Shown piece after piece: positions 8,948 through 21,900 of a stretch of DNA of 64,000 bases (the first letter of the stretch is position 1; each line of letters opens with the position of its first letter). The DNA is from Bursaphelenchus xylophilus (lineage: Eukaryota > Nematoda > Chromadorea > Rhabditida > Aphelenchoididae): contig CAJFCV020000002.1 of the NCBI GenBank assembly GCA_904066235.2, positions 7,130,001-7,194,000 of the forward strand, read 5' to 3'. A model generated the notes under the pieces. The model searched no databases, had not been told where the DNA came from, and saw only the letters and a list, made by a program, of their open reading frames with translations. The translations under genes and the position numbers were made by a program.

Positions 8948-11900
8948 TCATGTCATACTGGTTACCCGCACAGACATATGACCTGGTTTTCTATCAATGG
9001 AGCTCGTACTTTGGACTTTCAAAAGACTGTAAGGTCGTCTGATACTTGAAGATCTTGAAGATGAGGAGGATTTGTTGAGATCGGTGTCAGTGGATCGACT
9101 CATCGGACTTGTCGGAGGCATCGAAGCTGATGCCGAAGCATTTGAAGTGGTGGCTGACCGCCGGAGGGCTATAGGAGGCTTTGCACTGTCTGAAAAAAAC
9201 TATTATCAACAACTTATTTCGATTTACCTTTAGGCGCATACTTCTTGAGATTCAAATCTGGAGCTGGCGTAGACTCTCTGGAATTGGAATTACTTCGATA
9301 TCGACCAGTCGACAGTGGCAACCTCGATTTCCTATCTTTCTCAGCTCGAGGCATTGGAGAGGGAGCTCGTTGAGTGACCACAACCTGAGGCTGAGGTCGA
9401 ACGATGGCCATTTTCGGCTTCTCTTTTCGAATTGTTTTCCAAGGAACGGCACAATTAGGTGGTGCTGTTGAGGTAGATGGACTTGAATCGCTCACGACTA
9501 AAGGTGTAATTGTTTTCGACGTTTCTTCAGCAATTGGTCTAAAAGAAACAGTTAAAAGTTACAGAAGAACCAATTAAAGCAGTAACAAGTACGTCAGAAG
9601 AACTTACCTTTGTATGTTCGTAGTCTCCGAGGATGTACGTCGAATACCAACCTTGGGTTTTGGTGGGACAGGAGGCGGTGTTTTCGACCGTTTAGTAGGC
9701 GGCGGGGGTATTTCTATTGTAGGTTTAGACGTTGATGGCTTCACTTCCACTTCTTTCGGCGATGCCTCGGGCTCCTTCCATAATTTTTCTTCATCTGCTA
9801 GTCTCTTTTTGTTCTCATCGTCAGAATTTCTGGTTTCGGCGCGAGAGAGATCACACCCAAACTAAAATCATTCCATTATCAGCAAATGTAATGCCACCCA
9901 CCTGCTGGACCATTTGTCGATTGTAAATGTTAATATCTTCTGTAAGCAATTCTTTGATTGCTTTTTCCATTCTATTTATTATTGGCTCATCTGTCGGATA
10001 AACAAGATTCTGCTTGACCTTGATGAAGAATTTGCAAACTTGCAGTCTAAAAGAGAACTGAAAACTTACATCAATGAGCATACCGTATATTCCAAACTGG
10101 ATCTTTTGACAGTCGAATAATGGAACCAAGGAAATTTTGGACAAAAAATTCTTTGCTAAAGTTCTCGAGGACAACTTCAGCTGCATTTATCATCAACTTT
10201 CGACGCTGACAACTTTCGTGTTTTGCAATCGCTGTAAGAGGCGACAATTAGTACTTGTGAAGTGGATTCGACATAATTGTCTGTAAAGGGCTTACTTTCA
10301 TTAAAGAAGTCGATTACTTCTTGTCGGTTCTTCTTCTCCGGCAGCTCCCTCATAATCAATAATAATGTCTTTACGGCAGCTACCCTACAAGGCAATGCTC
10401 TGGCTGTTAAGACTTCTTGTTTGAATAGGGGAAGGAAAGAAACGTAGAGATCATTTGTGGGCAAGATGTGCCTCATCACACTCATATTGGAGAGATACGA
10501 CTCGTGTGATCTCCAGCAGCCAGTGTTTCGGATTAGGCGATTACAACCGAGCAGGATACGGTCTAATTGAACAGATGTGGTTTTCTAAAAAATATGAAAA
10601 ATAGTCATAGAACAATGACATTCACAAGAAAAAAGAACAACACTCCTTACTTGATTAGGATTGTTTTGCAAACTCTGATACAAAATGGGTAAGATCTCGT
10701 TCAAATTAGCTGTCAAATGTTGGACAACTTCCACGGCTCCGCTCCGAATCAGCTCCATAAATGGAGCCAATAACAAATGACTGTGACCTCCGTATCTGAC
10801 GATTTCATGAAAACCGGAAGCAATGGTACAGCGTACTTCTTCATCCTGATCCTGAGCTAGTTTCTCCACCAGAGGCATTAAACGATCTTCGAAGGCTTCT
10901 TTGGCAAAAGCTCGAACAAAACACTAAAAGGAAAAGAAAGGCATACACGCAATAGCAAGTGTCAGAACATGTCTCGAACTAGTCAATTACCGGCAGATTG
11001 TAAGCGCACATTCTTTTGCAGGCCAATGTCGTTATCGAATCATTATTCAAACACAACTCTGTGATTCTCACATAAACATCCAGAAACCATTTTAATTCTT
11101 GAGGGCTTAACAAATCTTTTAATTCTTCCAACCAAGCCCCCAATTGTCTGGATACTGTAGCCAAAGTGTTGTCTCTCATAATCAAAGCTTGTTCTGCACA
11201 CCTTTTGAGAAGTGGGATAACAACTGATTTGCGACTATCTTTTGTAAAATATGGAAGACAAACGACGAGAGTGGTGAGGATTGATTCTCTGACTTGACTA
11301 TCATCATCTTTGCATAACTCAATCAAGGATGGTAAAAGGAGAGAAACGGATTCAGATGAGTTGCTGAAACGGTGATAAGAATTAGAAGGATAACTGCTTA
11401 CTTTAGGGCCCGGGCAATCACCGACAATCTCTTTGCCACCTCCGTGCGGACGGCAGGGGCTGGATCCTGGCACAACATCTGAATGCACGGTGCAATATCC
11501 TTCTTAACGCTAAAATTGTGAATATCACGCGGCCTTATTTTGCAAAACATGATTGACTTACTTCTCTGAGGGTATAATTTCACATAACTTTTCCAAAAGC
11601 CTGGCTGAAATGGATCTCAATTGGGCCTTTCTATTAGGCTCACAACGGCTCACAACAATAGGGAGAATCTAAAAGCAATCGAATACATTGTTTGTTCCGG
11701 CAGGAAACTTACTAAATCTACCACAGTTCGGACGGGGAAATATGGGGCAATCTCCAAAAAGTTCTCATACCAGGCTGTTCCGGAGACTGAAAGGAAAGAG
11801 AAAATATTATCTTACATAATGCACTTCACATTCGCAATATGCAAAAAAAATTCAAATCATCATGAAAATTTTTTATAGAAAAGGGGTCATAGAGATAAAA

Positions 11901-12731
11901 TACATCTGGCAGAAAACAATGACTTACGAGATTCCGAATGAAGATCCACAAATTCAAGGATCTGAGAGAGCAATTTCGAAGGCAGCTCTCTGAAATAAAG
12001 AGATAAGGTCCAACCTCTTGGTCACAAAACACCTGTGGTCAAGCAAAAAAAAAAAGAACTCACGGATGGATGTTGACCAGTGTCCGGTCTCGGATCAAGC
12101 CCGCAAAGACAGCAATGGCCTCGGCATGAAGATCCAGCGAGGCGTCGGAGGATAACGAGTCCTAAAGACATTTAGATAACCAAAACGAATTTTTTTGCTA
12201 GAGATTTTTTTATTTCTGCTGAGAAAATGATAAAATTACCTGGATAACTGGCAATAATCGTTCCAACGCACTGCTTCCTTCTTCCTTGATTAATGATGGC
12301 AATGTCCGAATTACCGTAATCCTCCGCAACAAGTTTCCTTGTCTAGAAATAAACTTTATAAAATAATTGGTTACCGTATTTCCTGAGTAAGGTAACGTCT
12401 AAAATTTCGTTGGGAGGTCATGAGATTACGGTATCTGAGATAAGAAAACCCACTTTATGTCCTTGATTGCAATGTCCAAAGGACTTTCGTCCAATTCGAA
12501 CTCGGCTTCTGCGTTGGCAATCAGCTGAGCCCATCTGTCGTTGGAGGCCTTAGATCGGGCAATAAAGTCGTCTTCCTCCTCCTCCTCGTCTTCATTGTCT
12601 TCTCCATCTTCGGCGCTTTCATCGTCAGAATCCTCTTTTTCAACCGTAAATTCCACAGATTCGTCGGCTTTGATTTTCTCAGGAGATTTTAATTCGATCA
12701 CTGCATCTATGCACGGCTCATCCGAAGACAT
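8948..12731 (-). CDS. ppfr-4: Protein phosphatase 4 regulatory subunit 4-like HEAT-repeat protein
   Basis: Many short exons run from ATG 12731 to TGA 8948-8950. The N-terminal ~90 aa are acidic (poly-Asp/Glu), then HEAT-type helical repeats follow through about 9.9 kb, including CQDPAPAVRTEVAKRL and a block reading DQDEEVRCTIASGFHEIV. The latter matches the vertebrate PPP4R4 pattern (VRRTIACGLHEVV). The C-terminal third is Ser/Pro/Arg-rich and low in complexity, also as in PPP4R4. PPP4R4 binds the PP4 catalytic subunit, mostly in the cytoplasm. Other HEAT regulators (PPP4R1, PP2A A subunit) fit less well, because the FHEIV block and the basic tail are R4-like. Exon joins near 11.9-12.2 kb are the least certain. 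Confidence 0.75.
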
Positions 12732-13321
12732 CTAAATCAGTAAAAGAACATTGAATGAAGGCAAAGAAAAGTGTTCCACAACCAATTGGGATCACGCCTG
12801 CTGACAACCTATTAATGGGACTCTTTCAAAGTCGGCGTGATCCGAAAAGAAGGAATTCGTGAGTTTAAAGTGACATCATGGGAGCTGGGGCCAACCCCGA
12901 AACAAGGGATTACAATAAATACAACTGATCGGAGAAGTAGATTACGTAAGAAGTGCGGCAAAAGAAACACAGGGAAACAGACCAAATTAACAGACGCCCT
13001 CTGGCACCCTCATCAAATCAAGGATCGGCTTGCTCATCCGGCTCGAAACTCCCGCTCTCGGGTCTCGGGATAATCACAACTCGAGAACAAAAAAGAGTGG
13101 AGGTTAGCACCGCAAGAGAGAAGAGAGTTTCGTTTCTCTGATTCTTTAATCCTATCTGTTTTCCATAGTTTTTTTGATCACTGCACCCTCTGGGTTCCGG
13201 ATCAGCTCGACTTTCTTCTTCTTCAGGAGAAAAGGGGGACCTGGGCCAGCTGCCCGTTCAAAACAACTGTTAAAACTTTTTTATTCATAACAATATAACA
13301 TCAGTATAACACATACCAGTC
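12732..13321. other. Gap, dnj-17 end to ppfr-4 start
   Basis: About 590 nt between two minus-strand genes. A minus-strand frame at about 13160-13240 encodes a lysine-rich end (KKKKVELIRNPEGAV) with a TAG. It could be an alternative last exon of dnj-17, whose final codons overlap a GTGAGA donor-like site, but I cannot confirm it. An AATAAA just after the dnj-17 stop suggests that gene ends before this segment. Confidence 0.35.
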
Positions 13322-15636
13322 TCACCGCTTCTTTTTCTTTTGCCGAGTCGTATTTGGGACTGTGACCTCAGTCTTCAGTGCGGCATGACCTGAGTCTTTG
13401 ATATGAGCGAACAATTTGGACCTGGAGGGAAACTCCAACTTGCACACTTGACATTCAGAAGGCACAGGGACTGTAGGACCGTCCTGTTTCGTACCTTCTG
13501 CTTCTTTGGGCTTACCTAAAATAAAAAATTAATGGTCATCCATCTTGATTTAACATGTGCATCATCTAAAACATACGTTTCTTTTCTTTTTTTGCCTTTT
13601 CTTCCACCTTGGCCTCCTCCAAAGGCTGTTCTTCGGGGCTTCGTTCCTCTGGTAAAGCTTCGCTCGGCTGTGGTTGTTCTTCATTCGTTGGTCTAAACGT
13701 GGATACAATGATACGAATAATGGTGGCACACACATCTTATCAGTCCAAACTTACTTCTCAGTCATTCCTCGTTTCTTCTTTTTCTTTCTTTTCCCTTGTT
13801 TCTGTTGTAATTCGTCTTCGTTTTCTTCTTCACCTTCTCCAAATAAAGTCTGATCATCTTCATTCATAAACTCTCGAAGTTCATTAACAGCTTGCTTATG
13901 TTTCTTCGATTTTTCATGATTTTGGAAAGACTTTCTAAAGACAAATTAAAAATTGCACTCATAAAATTCTGAACAAAGGATGAAAATTACTTACTTAGTT
14001 TTAAATTTCTTTTCACAAACAATACAAAAGAATTCGGCATCATCATCATCACATTCCAAGGCCCCGAACTGCTCGTCCAATTCGGTTTCCAACTTTTCCA
14101 AGTCATCCAGATGATCTTGGCTAATCTCCACGACCTCATTGTCTTTAAACCGTTCCAAATTTTCCCTAATTTGTCGCCTTCTTTCATTTTCAACTCTCTC
14201 AAATTCTTTTAATTTTCGATCCTCCAGTTCTGCCCGATACTTCTGAATTCGTTTGTCTCGTTTCCGGACATACGCCACCAGATCTCTGACTTCTTCGTTC
14301 CTTTGCTTCTTTCCAGCATCCCTGAGTTTCTTATTCTCCTTCTCCATGCATTTTAGTGTATACCTATCAGGAGCCTGCCTCAGGTCGTACTTATCAAGCC
14401 AAGCAAACGACCTGAGGGTTGAAAACGAACTCCAGAATCCATAGAAAGGTCCAACAACTTGATCGTACTCGGAATTCGCATATCCAAACGATGGAAATCC
14501 GCGATCTTCTTCATCTTCAATGTATGGATATTCCTCAGCAGCAAGCTTGTCAAATAATTGACGATAAACTGAGTAGAACCCCTGAAAAAATAACCGGGAT
14601 GATCCGTGAAGAAAGACGATTTGAATAAGACAAAATTTTAGAACACTCACGTCCTCATCATCTTCGAATCCATTAAAGCATTTTTGAAAGAATGGATAAA
14701 GATTGATACCCGTGTCCTTTTTCTCTTCCGGGGAAGCTGAAAATGCAGTAGAAATGAACTTCGACTACTTACATCCCTGAATAATGTTTTCTCTATGTTT
14801 ATCATAAAATGCTCGTTCTTGTGGATCACTTAGAACTTCGTAAGCAGCTTGAAGGAGAACAAAGTAAGCCGTGCATTCCTCTCGACGCTCTGGTTCCACC
14901 TTATCCGGATGATACTTCAGAGCTAATTTTCGATATGACCGCTTGATTTCATCATCTGTCGCATCTCGTGGAACTTCCAACAATTCGTAATAGCATTTTT
15001 TCTAAAAACATGAAAATAAAATAATCCGCAACCTATTATTTGGAGCAAATAAGTATTTGCCCCTAGTATTGGATTAATGTGTAGCACTGTTTTATTTATA
15101 CTGCTCTTTTTGGATGGCCATTTAAAAAACACGGTGTTACGCCTACTCTTTGACACCAATTCCAACCTTTTGGCTAGCTTTTTTTGAGACTTCAAAGCCA
15201 TTCTAAGATTTTGGCTAGCGAATCCAGGCTTTTGGCTAGCCCTTTAAAAAATTTGGCTGTCATTTCAATCATTGGCTAGTTGGTCTAACAATTTTGCGAC
15301 ATTGGCTATATCAGTCTGTCGGAAAAATAACGGCGGATCGTCGCGCCTCGGAATCGCCCATCATCGCTCTGCGACTGAAAGACGCGGCTGGGGCTTTGGT
15401 GCGCGATAGCGGCGAGGCGAGACATTCTGCTGCGACAATCCGCCGTTATTTTCCCGACAGACTGATACATGTTGGGCCAATACCCGACCTGCCGCAAATG
15501 AAAGGCCCCAAATAAAATTTTCCCCAAATGTAAGGTAGCCAAAACAAAGTAATATAAAACCTACTGTTTGCTGTGTTTCTTCCTCTTGTCCCAAAAACGA
15601 TCTTGCTTTTTCAAAAAAATCGTCGAATATCCCCAT
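13322..15636 (-). CDS. dnj-17: DNAJC21/Jjj1-type J-domain zinc-finger protein
   Basis: An Hsp70 co-chaperone; the yeast homologue Jjj1 acts in cytosolic recycling of factors from pre-60S ribosomes. The J domain begins CYYELLEVPRDATDDEI and contains the obligatory HPD (YHPDKVEP). The family-specific region with YEQ-like VVGPFYGFWSSFST and FAWLDKYDLR follows. Then come a charged coiled coil, a C2H2 finger (FFCIVCEKKFKTKKSFQNHEK), acidic and lysine-rich stretches, and a second C2H2 finger (SECQVCKLEF) before a KKKKR end. The proposed first exon (15562-15636, starting MGIFDDFF) is joined across a 550-nt intron that carries a MITE. That first exon is less certain than the rest; the ATG at 15636 is the first in its frame. 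Confidence 0.85.
15170..15310. repeat. Short interspersed repeats of TTTGGCTAGC
   Basis: Within the first dnj-17 intron the decamer TTTGGCTAGC or close variants (TTTGGCTG, ATTGGCTAGT, ATTGGCTA) recurs about six times over 140 nt, with irregular spacing of 15-30 nt. It ends where the MITE begins. Confidence 0.6.
15311..15465. mobile_element. Short MITE with TA target duplication in the dnj-17 intron
   Basis: Terminal inverted repeats of about 32 nt start TCAGTCTGTCGG on the left and end CCGACAGACTGA on the right, and continue with AAAATAACGGCGGAT on both sides. TA flanks both ends (15309-15310 and 15466-15467), as for Tc1/mariner-type insertion. At 155 bp it has no coding capacity. Its GC content is far above that of the intron around it. 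Confidence 0.75.
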
Positions 15637-15982
15637 CGATCCTTCCGACGGTCGCGACCAACTTCGCAAGATTTTTCAAACAAAATTCTTTCGATTGTCC
15701 AGAAAATGCGTCAGCATGACAAGCTAAATTATACTAATTTCCCGATCGGCATAACGAAATTTAGCTATTCTAAAATAGAGTAATTTATTCGTTGTTGAAA
15801 TCAACCATTTTCAGACTTTGAAATCAAATCGTAATGACGGAATTTCTAGAAATTGTGAGAAGCAAAACGCCAAATAAAATAAATTCCGTATTCTTTTTTT
15901 GGACACAAAATTGCGCGCGTCTGACATCTCCATTGTTCTCCTTACTTTATAACGAGTTAATTCCACATCTGCGTATTGACAA
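15637..15982. promoter_or_regulatory. Divergent promoter region, dnj-17 / pqn-85
   Basis: The 346 nt between two start codons pointing away from each other must hold both promoters or share one. I see only AT-rich sequence and no named motif. Confidence 0.45.
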
Positions 15983-18900
15983 ATGAACAGGGTAAGGTAA
16001 TTTATTTTTATGATTTATTTTGATTTAGAACAATGGGCAATTCAACCCGTTTTCTCAAATACAACAGCAATCGACTGATGCCAACCAGGCGATGCTTAAT
16101 CAGCCGCAGCAATCTCTGCTCGGATACGGAAGCCAACTTCAATCTCTGATGCCTCAACAGTTACATCAAGCACAGAATTATGGCTTTGTGAGGTCTACGC
16201 CGTACGATCCAATGCCTTCGGTAAGCCACAATTGAAGGAATTGATAATATAATATTGTTCAGAATATGAATACAAACCAGGCGGATTTCAATAATTACCA
16301 ACAGCAAGTTCCCTCACTTGACCTTCAAAATCAGAACTTTCAAAGGAATTTTTTGGCGATGCAAATGGGATCGCAAGCAGTGGTATGAATGAATGTTGCC
16401 CGATTTACATTTTTAGACATTTGATCAGGGTCAAACTTACGCCAATCGGCCCCAGGCTTTTAATTCTTATTCGACTCAACAAAATTATGTGAATCCACAA
16501 TCATCTCAACAACTCTATCTCCAACAACAACAGGAGTTGTATCTTCAACAGCAGAGGCAACAGGAGCATGCTTTCTCACCTCCGAAAACTGCCCAGACAC
16601 AGATGTTTCAGCCTGGCAGTATTCAACCTCATCAACCGCTCCCACCTCAACAGGCGATGACCTTTCAAAGTCAGGTTGTAGAAAAACCGTCGTGCTCAAA
16701 GCCGGCAGTTGCAGTTGATGCTGAACCTCAAATTGTGGCGATTGAAACACCGATGAGAATAGCGGAAAGAGCAGCTGCGGTTAGTTTTTTCCTCTCCCAA
16801 ATCCGGACCAATTCACAAGGTCTTTAGGGAATTTATTTCGCTGATATCTCTAATTGTTACTAGTATTCTTTTAGACAGCGGCCGAAAATATGAAGAAGAT
16901 AAAGGAAAGGGAGGAACAAGCTGAAAAAGAACGATTGAATAAAATGAAAGAGGAACAACATCAGATAGAAGAATCTTGGAAGAAAAGCCAAGCTACGGCG
17001 TCAGAAACAAATGCTCAAATGCAAAGTCGGATCGATGCGATTCCTGAACCTGTACATCTTGCTGGATGCCATACATTAACTAAAGGTATCTCACGTTTCC
17101 AAAGATAATATTATTCTTTAATTTAGTTGCTAAGCTGCTTCCATTCCCCAACGAATGTTCGGCGACATCTGAGGTGTTACCAATTGGGCCTCTTCCAAAT
17201 CAATCTCTTCCCATTGACAATGAAACTGCCCAATATTTAGTGAAGCTGTTGAATTCAAGCATGACTGAAATAAATTTGGTTGAGCTCAGACACCAAGAAG
17301 AAGAGCGAAACGACCTGAGCTTGAATGAAATGAGTTCGGTGTGCTTGGCCATCCACAATATTGACCCGAATGCTCTTAATGTGGAGAAAGAATACGCAGA
17401 GAACTTAATCCACTTTGATCAGGATATTGAGCGAGTTGTGGAAGAAGTTACGGGTGGCGCATTCGAGAAACCGAAGCCGGCCGTTGATCCAGAACTTCAG
17501 CCTGTTCCGCACTCTTCCGTTTCTGAGGAGCCGATTCTCCCGGAACAAGTTGAAGAACAGCCGAGGAAACGAAAGCGGGAAGAAGAAGTAAGCTTGTATT
17601 TTTGTATTTAATCTTTGTTTTTAGAATCCTGTTGACAACGAAATAACATCCATATTCAAGAATCCGAAAACAAAGAGAGCAAAGCCAGCCGTTCAGGAGA
17701 GACCTCCCACTCCAGACGCCGGTAAGTTAAATAAACTTTTACATGTATGGTGTCAAGGTTTTTTGGCCATGATCCTAAAAAAATAGGTTCATGAAAACTT
17801 TCAAAACCATGAAATTGGAAAAAAACTGTAGCAGCTATCTTTTGAGATCACATTCTTGTTTTAGTGATACAAGAAAGAGAACGAGAATGGGAAGAACGAT
17901 TAAGACAAAGAGAAGAAAAGATGAAACGACGTCATAATGAAGAAAGCATCGAATCTTGGAGCACAGAAGGTACCTAAAATAAGTTTTCCTATATTCGTTT
18001 AGTGATGGCAGAAAATGAGTGCCTCTCGCGGTTTATTTCCCTTGTGGACAGAGTAATCGATTCCGAAATTGAGGATGATGACTTCACGATTGATCAGAAT
18101 CTGTTGGAAGAAATGCGAAGTGAAGTTCAGAAGTTGAAGGTTTACCGGAAAGTCAGCAAAGTGCCCACTGACCGACTCGTAAAGTTGTTATCGTTATTGG
18201 AAAGAGTGATAAAGGATGTTTTAACCGAGGATGGGGCTGTTCCAATCTTTTCAAATATGGTGGGTATCTTATACTTGAGTTTTGAATTATTTTTAGGCTG
18301 ATGAGAATGAAGCCATGATTAGAGAAATAATTGACGAGAAGGTGATAAAATCAGTCGAGGCTACTTGCATTGCACTTGCAGTAATGACCTCTCCGAAGGT
18401 CCCGAAACAAATTTTGATGGAAGAAATAATCGAGAAGTCCATTCAAATTTGTAAAGAACTTAATCAACATATTGTATTCCCTGCTTTTGACTCTACTGCC
18501 GGCTCAGCTGATACTGCGATTAAGAAGAAAAGCAAGTGTTTGTAGTTTAAATCAATCTTGTTTTAGATGACAATAGCAAGAGAAGAAGGGGAATGGAGAG
18601 AACGAACCCTTTGGCGGTCAAATTAAATCGAAGGATTTGTGAAATGGTGGAATGTTTCTCCGAGTTGACCAGGTTCGAGAATTTGAATGAAACAATCTTG
18701 AACAACCTCTGTACCCTGGCAACACCTCCATTCTTCGTCGATGGTGTCAATGAACTTCAAATTGAATCCATCAGTCTCCTCAGTACTCTCTTTTCGACCG
18801 CCCCGAGTCTGAGGAAGTCAATTCTGCAGGATCTCTTGGACTCTCTCCATCGACTTCCATCAACCAAAAACCAACGGAATTCGTTCAGATTGGCTGAAAA

Positions 18901-21900
18901 TGTGTGGATCAGTAACTTTTCGGTCTTGATATTGCAAATGATTCAATCAGTGGTCAAGGTACCCAGTAAAAGAAAGAACGATGCGATTGATGAGGTGGAA
19001 GAGGTTCAGTCAAATGATATTACTGTGGAAGAAAAAGTTCTATTAGAATCTTATCAAGATGCCCAGACCATGGCAACTTTATTTTTGAATGGATTTTTGG
19101 CCAAGTATGGTTTTTATTGATAACGACTGTTTTTTCGAAGTGAGCTTTTGACGTTGAGTTCTTTTCAGGTGTACTGCGAAGTCGGAAGACGATTATCGGG
19201 GCCTATTTGAAGCTTTTCTGAATGATGTACTGGCCTCTTTGTACAAGCCTTCGTACCCGGTGGCTGAGTTAGTGTTGACGATCCTGGGAAATCTTCTGGT
19301 GAAGAAGTTCAGATCCAAAGCTGAGATTACTTTACGGCAAGCCTGTCTTGATTATCTAGGGACGATCACTGCGAGACTGAGAAAAGACAGAGTCAGTGCC
19401 CGAGGAGACGATAAGAGCCGCCTGGATTTGGTGGTGAAGACTTTGATCAGTGAGGAAAGGGAAGAATCACTAGATGACGTTGACCTGTCTGGGGTGAGGA
19501 GCTTGTGTTTATATTCATAAATTGTTTTAGATGAGTATGAAAGAGAAGATACAGAAGCTGCAGCAAGCATTGATTGATTACATAATCACGAAAAGTGGGG
19601 CAGAAGATGTTTCGGTTGAATACACTGTTAAATTCTACGTCACTGAATGGTTCAAGGAAGTGTTAACTGATATGGAAGCGGCCAAGGAAAGGCATAGATT
19701 GAATATTGAAAATGGAGTTGGTGATCCGAAGAAAGAAGAGAGAAAGATGAACAAGTTGTTGGAGAAGGGCGAACAGATGAAAGCGTTCATACTCCGACTG
19801 ATCGATAAAAAATATTTGAAGAAGAGAACACAGACTATCAGTCGATTGGGGAATGTAATGCTGGACTCGGATGCTCAATGGGCGGTGAAATACCTGGCTT
19901 CGAAGAGAGAATTCAGTCAATCGTTCGAGCACTTCTTGAAACAGATAACGTTTGGAATCTCTAATGAGAATTCAGTGGGAGTGAAGACAAAGGCCATGAG
20001 ATGTCTGACGCAGATCATCGAAGCCGACCACAAGATCCTTCTATTTGTAAGTCTTATTTGAATTACTTTGGCAAATGTTGTCGTTTTAGCAAGATGTGCA
20101 AAGTGCTGTGCATGGTCGACTGATAGACCCCAATATATCTGTAAGAGAGGCCACAGCCGAACTGATTGGGAAATACATAATCTCCCGCCCGGATCTCCTC
20201 AACAAGTACTATCCCATGATCATTCAAAGAATTGTGGATACTGGTGTTGCTGTTAGAAAACGAATAATTCGGATTCTAAGGGATATGGTGGAAAGGCATC
20301 CTGATTCCGAGAAAGTGCCAGAGATATTGGCAAGGATAATTCGAAGAGTTGGAGATGAGGAGGGAATCCGAAAGTTGGTACTCGAGTCGATGTTCGCCTT
20401 ATGGTTTCAGCCAACAAAAGATCCGGAAGCTTTGAGCGAGAAGGTAAGTGTAAATCGAAAAAGTTAATTTTCTTTTTCCAGGTGGTAGTCATTGCCGACA
20501 CTGTGTCTGAAATTGTGAATATGGGTTTCCTCGACTTCTTTAAGCAATTAATTCAAGCCATCTTCAAGGATTACAATGATCGTCAGCTCCATACATCATG
20601 TGTGCAGATCATTGATGGATTGGTTGAAAGTATTCTCTCACTGGATGCGCAAATGGCATCTATAGATCTGGAAGGTGCGGATGGTCGTAATGAAGAGAAA
20701 TTGGAACAGAAAAGGATTGGGCAGAGGCGGCTAGTCGCATGCCTCACGGCCTTGTCGGTCTTCTCCAATGTTAAACCGGAATATTTAATAAGACATGCCG
20801 AAGTCTTTGGGCCTTATCTCAATATTAAGCCGAATAACGCAACCGAATATCAAGTTATTGTTTCGGTGAGCTTTGATTAGTGGTGTTTATTGTCTTTCAG
20901 ATTCTTCAAATGTTGGAAAGGATTATCCCATTAATGGAACATCCTGGCGACACCTTCCTGAAAACCCTTGATCAGAAACTGGATGAACTTCTCCATTCGC
21001 AAAACAATCTGGCCGTCTTGAATGCTATTGTTGCTTGTTGTGGCGCTGTTTACAAAGCATTCCCCAAGTTCTGTCCGGCCATGATTTCTAAATTCGAGAA
21101 ATATTTTGGTAAGATTGATAAAAGCTTAATTTACAAGGAGGTACCTCAAGTGCGACGCACATATTTTCTTTAAATTTTGCACACACTTGAGACAAGGGAC
21201 ACATCAATTCCTGAAAAAAAAATTAAGACATGTTCTTGCATGTCTTATTGTTAGGGCAAATTATTCTAAATTTATGCCAAGTTTCATAAAATTTGCAACT
21301 TGAAGTACTTCATGTGTTAATTATATTTTGCTCTTTTAGAATACCTCCAGATGAAACCCATCAAAGATTCCAAGGAAATACCTCGAGAGACCCTGGGGAT
21401 GATAAAGAAGGTGATGTATTCAGTGGGAGTGATCACAAGATTCTTCGATCTGGATGATCTGGTTGCGAGACATAGTGTTGAGGGCCTCAGTCACTATGGT
21501 AGGATTAGAGAATCAGCCCTCGAAATCCTTTGCTATTATGCCCAACTCGAGCACTCTTTGATCAAATTGTTTGCTATTAGTGCTCTGGGACAACTCACTG
21601 CCGAAGTACCCGAATATTTTTTGAATCCGACCGTTCAGAAGATATATTTGGCCGCATTAAAGGACAGAAAAGGCTCTATTCTGGTTCAGGCTTTGAATAA
21701 TCTGGAGTTATTTTTGATTACAACTGAGCAAAAGGCGATCAAAAACAGTGAGAAATGTAAGTTTTATTGTCTTATTACTGAAAAATAAACAAAAAGACAT
21801 TCGATAACATGATTTTAGTCCGTGAAACAAAAGATGGAGATCTGAAAGCGATGGAAGTTGGGAATTCTGGGCTCAGTTCCTCAGCAATTCAGAGTTATTG

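Noticed and set aside
15637..15669. Extending dnj-17 upstream of 15636
   Set aside because: The codon at 15669 is TTG, not ATG; the first ATG in that frame is at 15636.
15294..15669. Open frames on both strands through the dnj-17 intron
   Set aside because: They are produced by the GC-rich inverted ends of a MITE and have no homology or splice logic.
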